From: Acidimicrobiia bacterium
Lineage (GTDB): Bacteria; Actinomycetota; Acidimicrobiia; Acidimicrobiales; Poriferisodalaceae
NCBI GenBank assembly: GCA_022827265.1
Contig: JAJDTF010000158.1
Span: forward strand, 1 to 64,000
Direction of reading: 5' to 3'
DNA length: 64,000 bases
A model generated the notes under the pieces. The model was not told the DNA's origin. It saw nothing but the letters and a program-made list of their open reading frames with translations, and did not search any database. Position numbers and translations under genes: made by a program. This document shows, in pieces, positions 32,174 to 41,577 of the stretch. Position 1 is the stretch's first letter, and the number at the start of each line of letters is the position of its first letter.

Positions 32174-33358
32174 ATGGAATTCCGCCGGATCGGTGGCCTG
32201 CCGCCGTATGTGTTCACCATCATCGACACGCTCAAGATCGAGCGTCGGCGCGCTGGCGCTGATGTCATCGATCTGGGCTTCGGCAATCCCGACCTGCCGT
32301 CGCCCGAGCGTGCCGTGAAGAAGCTGGCGGAGGCTGCTCTCAACGCCCGCAACCACCGCTATTCGGCCAGTCGCGGCATTCCGAAGCTGCGTGCGGCGGT
32401 CGGAGACCTGTACCGGCGCAAATGGGACGTCGAGCTCGATCCCGACACCGAGATCATCAACACGATCGGCGCGAAGGAGGGCTTCTCGCACTTGATGTGG
32501 ACCTTGCTGGCGCCCGGCGACGCCTGCTTGGTGCCAGCGCCGTCCTACCCGATTCACATCTTCGGCCCGCTCTTCACGGGCGCCAGCGTGCGAGAGGTGC
32601 CGCTCGACACAGGCGACACCTTCTTCGAGCGCCTGGTGGAGCGCTTCGAGTACTCCTGGCCGCGGCCACGGGTGATCGTGCTGTCATTCCCGCACAATCC
32701 CACCACCGCCTGCGTGGACCTGGAGTTCATGCAGCGCATCGTGGATTTCGCGCGTGAACGCGAGGTGCTGCTCGTTCACGATTTCGCGTACGCGGATCTG
32801 GGTTTCGACGGCTACGAACCGCCATCGATCTTGCAGGCCGAGGGCGCCAAGGATGTGGCCGTCGAGTTCTACAGCCTCACGAAGTCGTTCTCGATGGCGG
32901 GCTGGCGAGTTGCGTTCTGCGTCGGCAACGCCGAGGTGATCGCCGCGCTCGCGAAGCTCAAGAGCTATCTCGACTACGGAACGTTCCAGCCCATTCAGAT
33001 CGCGGCGACGGTGGTCATGAACGAAGAGCAGGACTACCCCCGCGAGGTACGGGAGACCTACCGCAACCGGCGAGATGTCCTGGTGCGCGGGCTGGGCCGC
33101 ATCGGCTGGGAGCTCGCACCGCCGAAGGGGACCATGTTCGCCTGGGCCAAGATCCCCGAGCCGTACCGGCACATGGGGTCGGTCGACTTCTGCAAGCTGC
33201 TCGTGTCCGAGGCGAACGTCGCGCTCTCCCCGGGCGTCGGTTTCGGTCCAGGCGGTGAGGGCCACGTCCGCTTCGCTCTGGTCGAGAACGAGCATCGGAT
33301 CCGCCAAGCCATCAGCCAGCTCCGCGGTGCCCTCGACCAACTGGTACAGCCCGACTGA
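32174..33358 (+). CDS. Class I/II aminotransferase (alanine transaminase AlaC-like)
   Basis: The 394-residue fold-type I PLP enzyme contains RIGGLPPYVFTIIDTLKIERRRAGADVIDLGFGNPDLPSP, the AlaC-type N-terminus, SFPHNPTTACVDLEFM, VLLVHDFAYADLGFDGY, and the PLP-lysine segment YSLTKSFSMAGWRVAF (Lys about 237). The likely reaction is pyruvate/alanine with glutamate; LL-diaminopimelate aminotransferase is a weaker alternative. It converges on glycerol kinase with 3 nt between stops. Confidence 0.88.
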   Translation: MEFRRIGGLPPYVFTIIDTLKIERRRAGADVIDLGFGNPDLPSPERAVKKLAEAALNARNHRYSASRGIPKLRAAVGDLYRRKWDVELDPDTEIINTIGAKEGFSHLMWTLLAPGDACLVPAPSYPIHIFGPLFTGASVREVPLDTGDTFFERLVERFEYSWPRPRVIVLSFPHNPTTACVDLEFMQRIVDFAREREVLLVHDFAYADLGFDGYEPPSILQAEGAKDVAVEFYSLTKSFSMAGWRVAFCVGNAEVIAALAKLKSYLDYGTFQPIQIAATVVMNEEQDYPREVRETYRNRRDVLVRGLGRIGWELAPPKGTMFAWAKIPEPYRHMGSVDFCKLLVSEANVALSPGVGFGPGGEGHVRFALVENEHRIRQAISQLRGALDQLVQPD

Positions 33359-33361
33359 GGC

Positions 33362-34867
33362 CTAGAGCTTGGGTTCGCCGGGCGACCAGTGCAGCGTCCG
33401 CTCGAGTGCCCGCCGCCACAGCGCATGAAGCCGATCAGCTTCGGCCTGATCGCCTGACGGCTCGAAACGCCGGTCCAGCCGCCACGCCGACGCTGCGTCA
33501 GCGGTGGACGACCACACGCCCTCTGCCAGCCCGGCCAGCATCGCCGCCCCCAAGGCGGTGGTCTCGGTCACGATCGGCCGGCTCACCAGCGCACCCAGCT
33601 GGTCGGCCTGGATGCTGCACAGCAGGTTGTTCACCGCTGCGCCGCCGTCGATCCTGAGCTCGGCGATCTCGCGCCCCGCAGCCGCACTCATCGTCTCGAC
33701 GACGTCGCGGGTCTGCAGTGCCATGGACTCGATCGTGGCCCGTGCGATGTGCGCTGGAGTGGACGCGAACGTGAGGCCCATGATCGCCCCCCGCGCAGTC
33801 GGATCCCACCACGGGCTGCCGAGGCCGGCGAACGCCGGCACCACGACGACGCCTGCGCTGTCGGGCACGCTTCTCGCCAGCATCTCGATCGCTGCGGCGT
33901 CCGTGGCTCCACCCAGGATGTCGGTGAGCCAGCCCACGGCCGAGCCTGTCGCAAAGATCGAGCCCTCCAGCGCGAACGTGGGTCCAGAACCGAGATCCCA
34001 AGCCACGGTCGTGAGCAGCCCGTCGACCGGCTCGGGGCACCTGCCCCCGACATTCATCAAGACGAACGATCCCGTTCCGTAGGTGTTCTTGGCCATCCCG
34101 ACGTCGTGGCAGCCCTGGCCGAACAGCGCAGCCTGCTGGTCTCCCGCCACGCCGCTGACGGCGATGCCCGGTCCTAGGGCTGTGGTGTCGGCTGTGACAC
34201 AGAATTGCCCGGCTGACGGGCGTATCTCTGCCAGCGCCTGCATCGGCACAGAGAGCAGGTCGCACATCGGCGCCGACCACTCTCCGTCGTTGATGTCGTA
34301 CAGCAGCGTGCGCGAGGCGTTCGTCGGATCGGTGACGAACGCGGCACCGCCGCTGAGCTTCCACATCAGCCAACTGTCGATGGTCCCCAGAGCCAGAGAT
34401 GCGCTTGCCGCAACGCCGCCATCGCGCAACAGCCACTCCGCCTTGGTGCCGCTGAAATAGGGGCTGAGCACGAGGCCAGTCCGGTGCCGGACCTCTGGCA
34501 GATGACCGGCGGCCTGCAGCTCAGCGCAGCGCGGCCCGGTGCGCACGTCCTGCCAGACGAGGGCTCGTGCGAGCGGTTGCGATGAGCGACGATCCCACGC
34601 AACGACGGTCTCGCGCTGGTTGGTGATGCCAATCGCCGCTACTGCGGGCATCTGCCCGTCTTCGAGTGCACGGAGGCTGGCGCAGAGCTCGTCGAGGGTG
34701 GCGACCGTTGCATCCCAGATCTCATCCGGGTCGTGCTCGACCAGGCCGGGACCCGGAAAGTGCTGGGGGAACGGCCGGTATGCGTACGCCACCTCGCCAC
34801 CGGTCTCATCCACCGCCATCGAGCGCACGCCGGTAGTGCCTGCATCTATCGCTATCACGAGCGCCAT
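33362..34867 (-). CDS. glpK: Glycerol kinase
   Basis: The 501-residue FGGY kinase has the normal length. It has IAIDAGTTGVRSMAVD at the start, GITNQRETVVAWDR, VWQDVRTGPRCAEL, SWLMWKLSGG, DQQAALFGQGCHDVGMAKNTYGTGSF and WWDPTARGAIMGLTFAST. It phosphorylates glycerol to glycerol-3-phosphate. A GGGAGG lies 4 nt before the ATG at 34867, which decides the start over one ten codons upstream. It stands alone, divergent from the Trk locus. The usual glycerol facilitator and glpD are not adjacent. Confidence 0.93.
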   Translation of the reverse strand: MALVIAIDAGTTGVRSMAVDETGGEVAYAYRPFPQHFPGPGLVEHDPDEIWDATVATLDELCASLRALEDGQMPAVAAIGITNQRETVVAWDRRSSQPLARALVWQDVRTGPRCAELQAAGHLPEVRHRTGLVLSPYFSGTKAEWLLRDGGVAASASLALGTIDSWLMWKLSGGAAFVTDPTNASRTLLYDINDGEWSAPMCDLLSVPMQALAEIRPSAGQFCVTADTTALGPGIAVSGVAGDQQAALFGQGCHDVGMAKNTYGTGSFVLMNVGGRCPEPVDGLLTTVAWDLGSGPTFALEGSIFATGSAVGWLTDILGGATDAAAIEMLARSVPDSAGVVVVPAFAGLGSPWWDPTARGAIMGLTFASTPAHIARATIESMALQTRDVVETMSAAAGREIAELRIDGGAAVNNLLCSIQADQLGALVSRPIVTETTALGAAMLAGLAEGVWSSTADAASAWRLDRRFEPSGDQAEADRLHALWRRALERTLHWSPGEPKL

Positions 34868-34912
34868 GGAGCCTCCCGCGTCATGGTGACTGCTCATTCC
34901 AGTGGCCCGAAG

Positions 34913-34918
34913 TAGGGT
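34913..34918 (+). promoter_or_regulatory. -10 box (TAGGGT) upstream of trkA
   Basis: TAGGGT lies 8 nt before the GTG of trkA with no ribosome-binding site between, again matching the leaderless pattern seen at 11641, 12998, 13319 and 50137. Confidence 0.35.
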
Positions 34919-34926
34919 CGCCCATT

Positions 34927-36270
34927 GTGAGGATTCTCGTGGTGGGGGCCGGCGAGGTCGGAAGCTACATCGCCGAGCGCCTCAGCCGTGAGGGCAACGA
35001 TGTCATCGTCATCGACCGGCACTCGCGGCGCCTCGACGCCCTCGCCTCCGAAGTCGACCTGCTCACCGTGAACGGGAGCGGCACCAATCCCAGCGTGCTC
35101 ACCGAGGCCGGCCTTGAACGTGCTGAGGTCGTAGTGGCCGTCACCGATTCCGACGAGGTCAACCTGCTCGTGTGCATGCAGGCGAAGCAGGCAGGCGTGC
35201 CGGCGACCGTGGCACGGCTGCAGGACGGTGACTTACGCGGTGCGCCGGGTCGCGGCCTGCGAAATGCGATCGGCGTCGACTTGGTGCTCGATCCCGATGA
35301 GCAGACCGCCGACGCCATCATGGATCTGCTCGTGTACCACGGGGTGACGGACATCAACGAGCTCGCGAACGGCGAAGTGCTGGTCGTGGGTGCGCGCCTG
35401 GCGGAAGATGCCCCGCTGGTCGGCAAGACGATGGCCGAGATCGGCGCGTACTACGAGCCGGAATGGGACTTCATCTTCGGCGTGCTGTCGCGCGGCGGTG
35501 ATGTCACCGTCATGCGCCGTGAGACCACGCTGCAGCCGCACGACTTGCTCAGGGTGGTGTGCCGGCGTCAGGGGCGGCGTGAGCTCATGGAGATCATGGG
35601 GCTGAGCCGTTCAGACTTGCGTCGCGTGATGATCCTGGGCGGGGGACGCACGGCTGGCCTGCTGGCCGGTCGACTGCTCGAGCGTCACATTGAAGTCGTC
35701 ATCATCGAGCAGCACCATGAGCGCTGCCTGGAGCTGAGCGAACGTCACGCAGGCGCGCTCGTGCTGCATGGTGACATCACCGATATCGACGTGCTCGCAC
35801 GCGAGGGCGTCGGCACCTTCGATGCTGTGGTGGCAGTGACCGGAGAAGACGATGCCAACGTCTTGGCCTGCCTGTATGCCAAGTCTGAAGGGGCTACCGA
35901 GACCATCGCTGTGGTGCATCGCCTGTCCTTGCTGCCGTTGCTGGAGCAGGTGGGCATCGACGCGGCGCTGTCGCCCCGCACGGCCAGCGCCAACATGGTC
36001 CTGCGGATGGTGCGCGGAGACGTCACTGCGGTGGCGACCTTCCTCGAAGGCGATGTCGAAGTCCTGGAATTCGAAGTGGGTGCCGGTTCGAGCGCCGACG
36101 GTTCGTTCGTGCGGGAACTTCACCTGCCCGGCCAGATGCTGCTCGCCGCGATCGTGCGGGATGGCAAGGCCCGCATTGCACGGGGCCGTAGCGAGCTGAG
36201 GGCGCGGGACCACGTGGTTGCCTTTGTGACGCCTGACTGCGTGGACGAGGTCAAGCAGGCCTTTCGGTGA
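34927..36270 (+). CDS. trkA: Trk potassium transporter regulatory subunit TrkA
   Basis: The 447-residue cytoplasmic ring protein has two RCK halves. The first NAD site is MRILVVGAGEVGSYIAERLSREG with the acidic VIVID, and the second is VMILGGGRTAGLLAGRLLE with VVIIEQ. Each is followed by a TrkA-C domain (about residues 140-220 and 365-447). It gates the TrkH channel in response to nucleotides. The start is GTG, and the stop overlaps the next gene's GTG (GTGA). It is the first gene of a three-gene potassium locus. Confidence 0.92.
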   Translation: MRILVVGAGEVGSYIAERLSREGNDVIVIDRHSRRLDALASEVDLLTVNGSGTNPSVLTEAGLERAEVVVAVTDSDEVNLLVCMQAKQAGVPATVARLQDGDLRGAPGRGLRNAIGVDLVLDPDEQTADAIMDLLVYHGVTDINELANGEVLVVGARLAEDAPLVGKTMAEIGAYYEPEWDFIFGVLSRGGDVTVMRRETTLQPHDLLRVVCRRQGRRELMEIMGLSRSDLRRVMILGGGRTAGLLAGRLLERHIEVVIIEQHHERCLELSERHAGALVLHGDITDIDVLAREGVGTFDAVVAVTGEDDANVLACLYAKSEGATETIAVVHRLSLLPLLEQVGIDAALSPRTASANMVLRMVRGDVTAVATFLEGDVEVLEFEVGAGSSADGSFVRELHLPGQMLLAAIVRDGKARIARGRSELRARDHVVAFVTPDCVDEVKQAFR

Positions 36271-37943
36271 CACCCCGTCCGGCTCGCCGGGCTACCGAGC
36301 GCGAAAGGCTCCGCCGCCTGGTGGTGCGGGTGGTGCGGGCCGCCGACGGCCTGCTGCACAGGTGGGCACGCGGACCGTACGAGTCGACGCTTGCCATCAC
36401 GGCTTTGGTTGTGCTGGCCGCCGCCTCGCCGGTGTTTGCGATCTGCGCGGTGTTCGACTGGCTGTTCGGCGGACGGGTTGCTGCGAGCGGCGAGTCAGGC
36501 ACTGATGCCTTGCCGCTGCTGGTTGCCGGTGCTGCCGTCGCGCTGTTCGCCCTGGGGCTGTTGCGACTGTGCCGGTTCGAGCGGCGCGTCACCGAGCGCC
36601 AGACTTTGACGGCGCTGGTGCTCGGATCATTCGCGGCGGTGGCCGCCGTCGCGATTGCACATCTCGCGACCGGCGCTGTGGAGCCCGGTGCGTTGGCAAC
36701 CGCATTTGCCGAAGCGGCGGCGACGGTGACCGGCACCAACAGCACGACGATCTCGGGGGCTGATCTCGGCGGCGGGATGCTGGCACTGCGAGCAGTGGGG
36801 CAGTGGCTGGGCGGGGCAGCATTCATCGTGGTGCTCGTCCGCGTGCTGCCCCATCTCGGTGTCGGCGGCCTGGACACGGACGGGGGAGTGGCGACCCGAT
36901 CGGCTCGCAGGCTGGCACCCCGCAGCGCCGGCACGATGGGTCGCCTCTTGCTGCTGTACGGCGTGCTCACGGTGCTGGTTGCAGTCGGCTTTGCACTAGC
37001 CGGCATGCCGTTGCTGCAGAGCGGGCTGCACGCGCTGACCACGGCCTCGACCGGCGGTTTCTCCACGCAGGAGGCCTCCCTGGGCGCATTCGACTCAGCA
37101 GCGATCGAATGGGTGGCGATCTTCGGCATGGCGGCGGGAGGAGTGAGCCTGCCGCTCATGTTCTTGGCGATCCGCCGCCGTGACCCGGCCCGGTTCATTC
37201 GCAGCTACGAATTCCGGCTGTACATGACGCTGATCATCTTTGCCGCGGTGGCTGTGGCGCTGTTGCCACGCGACGGCGTCGACTGGACGCACATCTTCGG
37301 CCGCGAGCACATCCGTGAATCGCTGTTTGCAGTGGTGTCGGTGATCTCGACCACCGGCTTCCAGACCACACCGCTCGTTGAACTGTCGACGGGCAGCCAA
37401 GCGTTCCTGATGGTGCTCATGCTGGTCGGCGGCATGAGCGCGTCGATGGCCGGCGGTTTCAAGGTGGTGCGGCTGCTGACACTGGCGTCCTTCATCGGAC
37501 GGGAACTGCGTCGTGCCATCTACCCGTCGCTGGCCGAACGGCTGCGCCTGGGCCGCTCGACCATCTCCGAATCGACGATCGGCCGCATCACCGGAGAGCT
37601 GCTGCTTGCATCGCTGCTGATCATCCCTGCCGCCGTACTGCTGGCTGCCAGCGGGCTGAACATCGTCGATGCACTGACCTACGCCGTGTCCACGCTGTCG
37701 AACGTCGGACCTGCGATGGCCGCCGCGGACTCGACTGGGCACTTGGCCGTCGCGGGCTCGACCGGGCACCTCGACGCGGTCAACGGGCTCGGTCGCATCA
37801 CGGCCGGGCTGCTCATGATGGGCGGGCGCATGTCGGTGACCGCCGCGGCTGTGGCGCTGAGCGTCGCGGCCTATCCGGCGGTGGCCGCCGTGCGGCATGG
37901 GCAGTGGCGTCGGCGCAGGCCTCACGGAGTGCGAGTGCGATGA
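36267..37943 (+). CDS. TrkH-like cation channel subunit, divergent paralogue
   Basis: The 558-residue membrane protein has the four M1-P-M2 repeats of the TrkH/KtrB family. Pore-loop segments are TVTGTNSTTISG (P1), TTASTGGFSTQ (P2), VISTTGFQTTP (P3) and TLSNVGPAMA (P4). P2-P4 keep the filter glycine; P1 aligns with TCTGATI of the second paralogue and has Asn in its place. A basic N-terminal extension of about 40 residues is present, and a 27-bp internal duplication gives STGHLAVAGSTGHL after P4. It is coupled to trkA and to the second trkH by 4-nt overlaps. Potassium or sodium selectivity is uncertain. Confidence 0.85.
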   Translation: MTPRPARRATERERLRRLVVRVVRAADGLLHRWARGPYESTLAITALVVLAAASPVFAICAVFDWLFGGRVAASGESGTDALPLLVAGAAVALFALGLLRLCRFERRVTERQTLTALVLGSFAAVAAVAIAHLATGAVEPGALATAFAEAAATVTGTNSTTISGADLGGGMLALRAVGQWLGGAAFIVVLVRVLPHLGVGGLDTDGGVATRSARRLAPRSAGTMGRLLLLYGVLTVLVAVGFALAGMPLLQSGLHALTTASTGGFSTQEASLGAFDSAAIEWVAIFGMAAGGVSLPLMFLAIRRRDPARFIRSYEFRLYMTLIIFAAVAVALLPRDGVDWTHIFGREHIRESLFAVVSVISTTGFQTTPLVELSTGSQAFLMVLMLVGGMSASMAGGFKVVRLLTLASFIGRELRRAIYPSLAERLRLGRSTISESTIGRITGELLLASLLIIPAAVLLAASGLNIVDALTYAVSTLSNVGPAMAAADSTGHLAVAGSTGHLDAVNGLGRITAGLLMMGGRMSVTAAAVALSVAAYPAVAAVRHGQWRRRRPHGVRVR

Positions 37944-39511
37944 GCGGCCTGGCAGTGCTGGGGGGACGACGCTTCGAATCCACCCCAGTGCACATCAGTG
38001 GGGTGGCACTGATGTTCGTGGGGATCGGCATGGCGATCTCCGCCGTTGTCGCGCTCATCGACGGCGGCGGAGGTGCGCTCGCGCTGGGAGCGTCGGCGGC
38101 GATCACCGCAGGGGTGGGCAGCGCCATGAACCGCAGCACGACAGCGTCGGACCGGGCGGATTCCCCGCTGGCGTTTGCTTCCGTGGCATGGGCGTGGCTG
38201 GCCGTTTCGCTCGCCGGAACGATGCCGTACCTGTTCAGCGGCGTGATCGGATGGAGCGAGGCCGACAACGCGCTGTTCGAGTCCATCTCGGGCTTCACCT
38301 GTACGGGTGCCACGATCCTGGCCGATATCGACGGGGTTGCTCACGGAATCCTCTTCTTTCGCAGCATGACCCAGTGGTTCGGCGGCATGGGCTTGATCGT
38401 GCTCGCAGTGAGCGTGCTGCCCGCTTTGAAGGTGGGCGGCTTGGAGCTGATTGCCAACGAGGCACCGGGTCCCACAGCCGATCGCTTCACGCCGCGCATC
38501 GCCGCGACGGCCCGCCGGTTGTGGATGCTGTACGGCGGATTCACGCTGGCGGTGGCGCTTGCACTGCTGGCAGCGGGAACCAGCCTGTTCGACGCGGTGG
38601 CACACGCGTTCACCACCGTGGCAACCGGAGGTTTCTCGACGCACTCGGCATCGATTGCATTCTTCGACTCGGTGGCCGTCGAACTGGTGATCATCGTCGG
38701 CATGATCACCTGCGGAGCGAGCTTCTCGATCCATTGGCACGTGATCACACGCGCCAAATCGCAGCGCCGGAGCTATTCGGAGTTGCGCTGGTACTTGGCG
38801 CTCATCTGCGGTGCCGCCGTTGCTCTGCTGGTGCTGAATTCAGGGAAGCTCAGTCTCGGCGACAACCTGCGGGAGGCGGCGTTCTACGCAGCCTCGCTGG
38901 GGTCCAATACCGGCTACGGCCTCACCGACTATGCGGATGAGCAATTCTGGACACCCTCGGCGCAACTGGTGCTGCTGGCCCTGTTCGTGATCGGCGGCAT
39001 GACAGGCTCGACCGCGGGCGGCATCAAGGTGCTGCGCTTGCAGATCGTGGCCCGCTACGCGATCCGGGAGGTCATCCGTGCTCGCCACCGCAGGGCCGTG
39101 CTGCCGATGCGCCTCGGCGACACCACCGTGGCCGAGGACGTCGCAGCCCGCGCACTGGGCTTCGTGCTGCTGTACTTGGGCCTCGCGCTGGCGGGCGGTG
39201 TGTTGATGACTGCGCTGGGCAACGATCTCGAAACGGGATTCTCCGGCGCTGTCTCGGCCATCGGCACCGTCGGCCCGGCGCTGGGCGAAGCGGGGCCGAC
39301 CTCTTCAGCGCTTGCGTTCGAACGCGGGTCTCGGCCGGTGATGATGGTGCTCATGCTGTTCGGCCGCCTTGAGGTATTCCCCACCATGCTGATGTTCGTG
39401 GCTGCGGTGCGTGCCGCCACCCGCTCGCGCAATCAGCGCCCGACCACCACACGCGGACCCCGCCGGCTCACACGGCTCCCTGCGCGCAAGGGAGGTTGGT
39501 CAGGAAACTGA
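37940..39511 (+). CDS. trkH: Trk potassium uptake channel subunit TrkH
   Basis: The 523-residue membrane protein has the TrkH fold with all four filter glycines: SGFTCTGATILAD (P1), TTVATGGFSTHSAS (P2), SLGSNTGYGLTD (P3) and AIGTVGPALGE (P4). FRSMTQWFGGMGLIVLAVSVLP and GGMTGSTAGGIKVLR are typical family segments. ATG 37940 overlaps the preceding paralogue's stop (ATGA). It forms the potassium pathway controlled by TrkA. Its 3' end overlaps the convergent GerMN lipoprotein gene by 12 bp. Confidence 0.93.
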   Translation: MSGLAVLGGRRFESTPVHISGVALMFVGIGMAISAVVALIDGGGGALALGASAAITAGVGSAMNRSTTASDRADSPLAFASVAWAWLAVSLAGTMPYLFSGVIGWSEADNALFESISGFTCTGATILADIDGVAHGILFFRSMTQWFGGMGLIVLAVSVLPALKVGGLELIANEAPGPTADRFTPRIAATARRLWMLYGGFTLAVALALLAAGTSLFDAVAHAFTTVATGGFSTHSASIAFFDSVAVELVIIVGMITCGASFSIHWHVITRAKSQRRSYSELRWYLALICGAAVALLVLNSGKLSLGDNLREAAFYAASLGSNTGYGLTDYADEQFWTPSAQLVLLALFVIGGMTGSTAGGIKVLRLQIVARYAIREVIRARHRRAVLPMRLGDTTVAEDVAARALGFVLLYLGLALAGGVLMTALGNDLETGFSGAVSAIGTVGPALGEAGPTSSALAFERGSRPVMMVLMLFGRLEVFPTMLMFVAAVRAATRSRNQRPTTTRGPRRLTRLPARKGGWSGN

Positions 39512-40165
39512 GCGCAGCGGGGTCAGCGGCATCAGCTCGCTGAAGTCGTCAACCCGCAGCACGCGAGGCAGTTCACCTGGCCGCACTTGAGCAATCGTGC
39601 CGGCGCCGTCGGGCAGCGATTGTGCCACCCCATCGAGAAAGAACAGCACGCCCTGGCTGTCACGTGCGAGCGCCGAGGCCGTGAGCACGAGCTGCGCCAC
39701 GGCACGTACTCGCTGCGCACCCTCGACTTCGAAGAAGACCTCGTTGAGGTGGATGGACACGACGTTGTTACGCAGGAGTTGCACGTCCACGACTTCGGTG
39801 CCGGCCGGAATCGCTGACTCCAGCCCGTTCTCGGCTTCGGTCGGCGTCGGACCGGCCAGCAGGTTGTTGAGCGGAGCATCGAGAAAGACAGGGGCAGCGA
39901 GCGGCCGTTGCAGCTCCACAAGCAAGCCGTCGCGCAGGAAATAGACGGCGTGCAGGGATGCGGTGGGAGTGTCCGGCTCCGCACCGACCACCGGTTCGTT
40001 CCGGTCGGGAAACACACCTGCCGGCACTTCGATGTGAGTCGGAGCGTCATCGGTAGGCAAACCGCACGCAGCGGCCGCCAGAGCGCACGTCACCGACGCG
40101 CAGATGCGTCTCAGCGCTGGCCTCCGCTGCGTGCGCCTGCTTCGCCTGCAACGGGGCCGTCTCAC
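39500..40165 (-). CDS. GerMN-domain lipoprotein, short LpqB equivalent
   Basis: The 221-residue protein begins with a basic stretch and the lipobox LAAAACG, so it is a lipoprotein. The rest is one GerMN domain: LHAVYFLRDGLLVELQRPL, NNLLAGPTPTEAENGLESAIP, NNVVSIHLNEVFFEVEGAQR and VLFFLDGVAQSLPDGAG. It is the third gene of the mtrA-mtrB set, the place where mycobacteria have LpqB (about 580 residues: GerMN plus a propeller domain). Here the propeller part is absent. The GTG start overlaps the mtrB stop (GTGA). It probably modulates the sensor MtrB. Confidence 0.85.
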   Translation of the reverse strand: MRRPRCRRSRRTQRRPALRRICASVTCALAAAACGLPTDDAPTHIEVPAGVFPDRNEPVVGAEPDTPTASLHAVYFLRDGLLVELQRPLAAPVFLDAPLNNLLAGPTPTEAENGLESAIPAGTEVVDVQLLRNNVVSIHLNEVFFEVEGAQRVRAVAQLVLTASALARDSQGVLFFLDGVAQSLPDGAGTIAQVRPGELPRVLRVDDFSELMPLTPLRSVS

Positions 40166-41577
40166 CGGTGCCCCGCAATGGGAAGTTCGACCACGAAGCG
40201 GGCACCGCGCTCGCCGTCAGGCCGTGACTCGACACGCACTGAGCCGCCGTGACGCCGGGTGTGCTCGTACACCAGGGCCAGACCGAGACCGGCACCGGTG
40301 CCGGCTCCCCGCTTCCGCGCCGCCGCGCCGCGCGTGAAGCGCTCAAAGACCAGATCACGCTCGGAGGGCGTGACGCCCGGCCCATCGTCCTCGACGGCGA
40401 CGCGCACCAGGTTGCCGGGCCGTGAGATCCCCACCCAGGTGACACCGCCACCGTGCTTTTCGGCATTGCGCAGCAGGTTGTCGAAAACCTGTGCGAGCCC
40501 TCGCTTGTCGCCGATCACCACAGCATCCGTGGCAGCAGCGCTGATGTTCAGCTCTACGTCGGGCCCAAGTGTGCCGACGCGATGCTGGACCAGCTCGGTG
40601 ATGTTGACGAGACCGCGCTCGAAGACCGATCCGTCAGCGTCGGGTCGGGAGATCTCCAAGAGATCCTGCACGAGCTGCTGGAATCTGTCGACTTCGGCTG
40701 CGAGCAGGTCCAGTGCCGTTGCCCCTTGAGCGGACAGCTCATCGCGGTGGCCGTTCAGATAGTCAATCGAACTTCGCAAGGTCTGCAGCGGCGATCGCAG
40801 CTCATGGCTCACATCGGACGCGAATCTCGCGTCGCGCGCGATGCGGCGCTCCATGGCGTCAGCCATGTCGTTGAAAGACTCCACGATCACCGCGAGGTCG
40901 GGATCGTCGCTGCGTTCGACTCGCGTGTCGAATCGACCGTGCGCGATCGAGTTCGCAGCGTCGGACACGGTTGCGAGCGGTCGCAGCAATCGCCCGCCGG
41001 CCCAGGCCCCGACGGCAACGCCGATCAGCACCGTCAGGGCCGCTCCGACACCCAGAATCAGCCGCAAGCTGGCGAGCGTGGCTTCGATCTCTGAGAGGGG
41101 GACGACCTCGAAGTAGAGCGTCTCGCTGAGCTGCGATACCGCAGCCGGGCGCAGCCGCAAACCGAGCGCGAGCTGGGGGACACCGTCGAGCCGATATCGC
41201 ATCGCGTGGGCCTGATCAGATCGCTCGACAGCCTCCACGAGCTCATCAGGAAGATCGCTGGGCACCAGGGACGGCGATCGCCAGATGTCGGGCCCGGTTC
41301 GGACAATGGAACGGCTGCCGCTGAGGCTCGGGAGCGATTCGAGCAGCACCGCGAAGTCGGGACTCTCCGCGCGTAGCGAGCCCTGCACCTGGGTGGCGTT
41401 TGCGAAGAACTGAGCCTCAGAGGAGTCCTGGCGCAGGCCCAGCATTGAGCCCCGGGAGAGGCTGTAGGTCATCACCACGAGCAGAAATGCCGCCAGCAAC
41501 GCGCCCAGAGTGAAGGCGCCGACAACGCGAGCGCGAAGCGGCAACCGGCGCAGCGGCCGCGGCCAGCGCAGCCTCAT
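40162..41577 (-). CDS. mtrB: MtrB-type sensor histidine kinase
   Basis: The 471-residue sensor kinase has membrane helices at about 17-38 and 170-194, flanking an extracytoplasmic domain of about 130 residues. A HAMP domain follows (RLLRPLATVSDAANSIAHG), then HisKA with His258 in DVSHELRSPLQTLRS, and the ATPase with NLLRNAEKHGGG, DDGPGV, FERFTRG and GTGAGLGLALV. The gene order (regulator, kinase, GerMN lipoprotein) identifies it as MtrB, which senses cell-wall or division state. Its first 13 codons are duplicated 73 bp upstream. Confidence 0.9.
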   Translation of the reverse strand: MRLRWPRPLRRLPLRARVVGAFTLGALLAAFLLVVMTYSLSRGSMLGLRQDSSEAQFFANATQVQGSLRAESPDFAVLLESLPSLSGSRSIVRTGPDIWRSPSLVPSDLPDELVEAVERSDQAHAMRYRLDGVPQLALGLRLRPAAVSQLSETLYFEVVPLSEIEATLASLRLILGVGAALTVLIGVAVGAWAGGRLLRPLATVSDAANSIAHGRFDTRVERSDDPDLAVIVESFNDMADAMERRIARDARFASDVSHELRSPLQTLRSSIDYLNGHRDELSAQGATALDLLAAEVDRFQQLVQDLLEISRPDADGSVFERGLVNITELVQHRVGTLGPDVELNISAAATDAVVIGDKRGLAQVFDNLLRNAEKHGGGVTWVGISRPGNLVRVAVEDDGPGVTPSERDLVFERFTRGAAARKRGAGTGAGLGLALVYEHTRRHGGSVRVESRPDGERGARFVVELPIAGHR

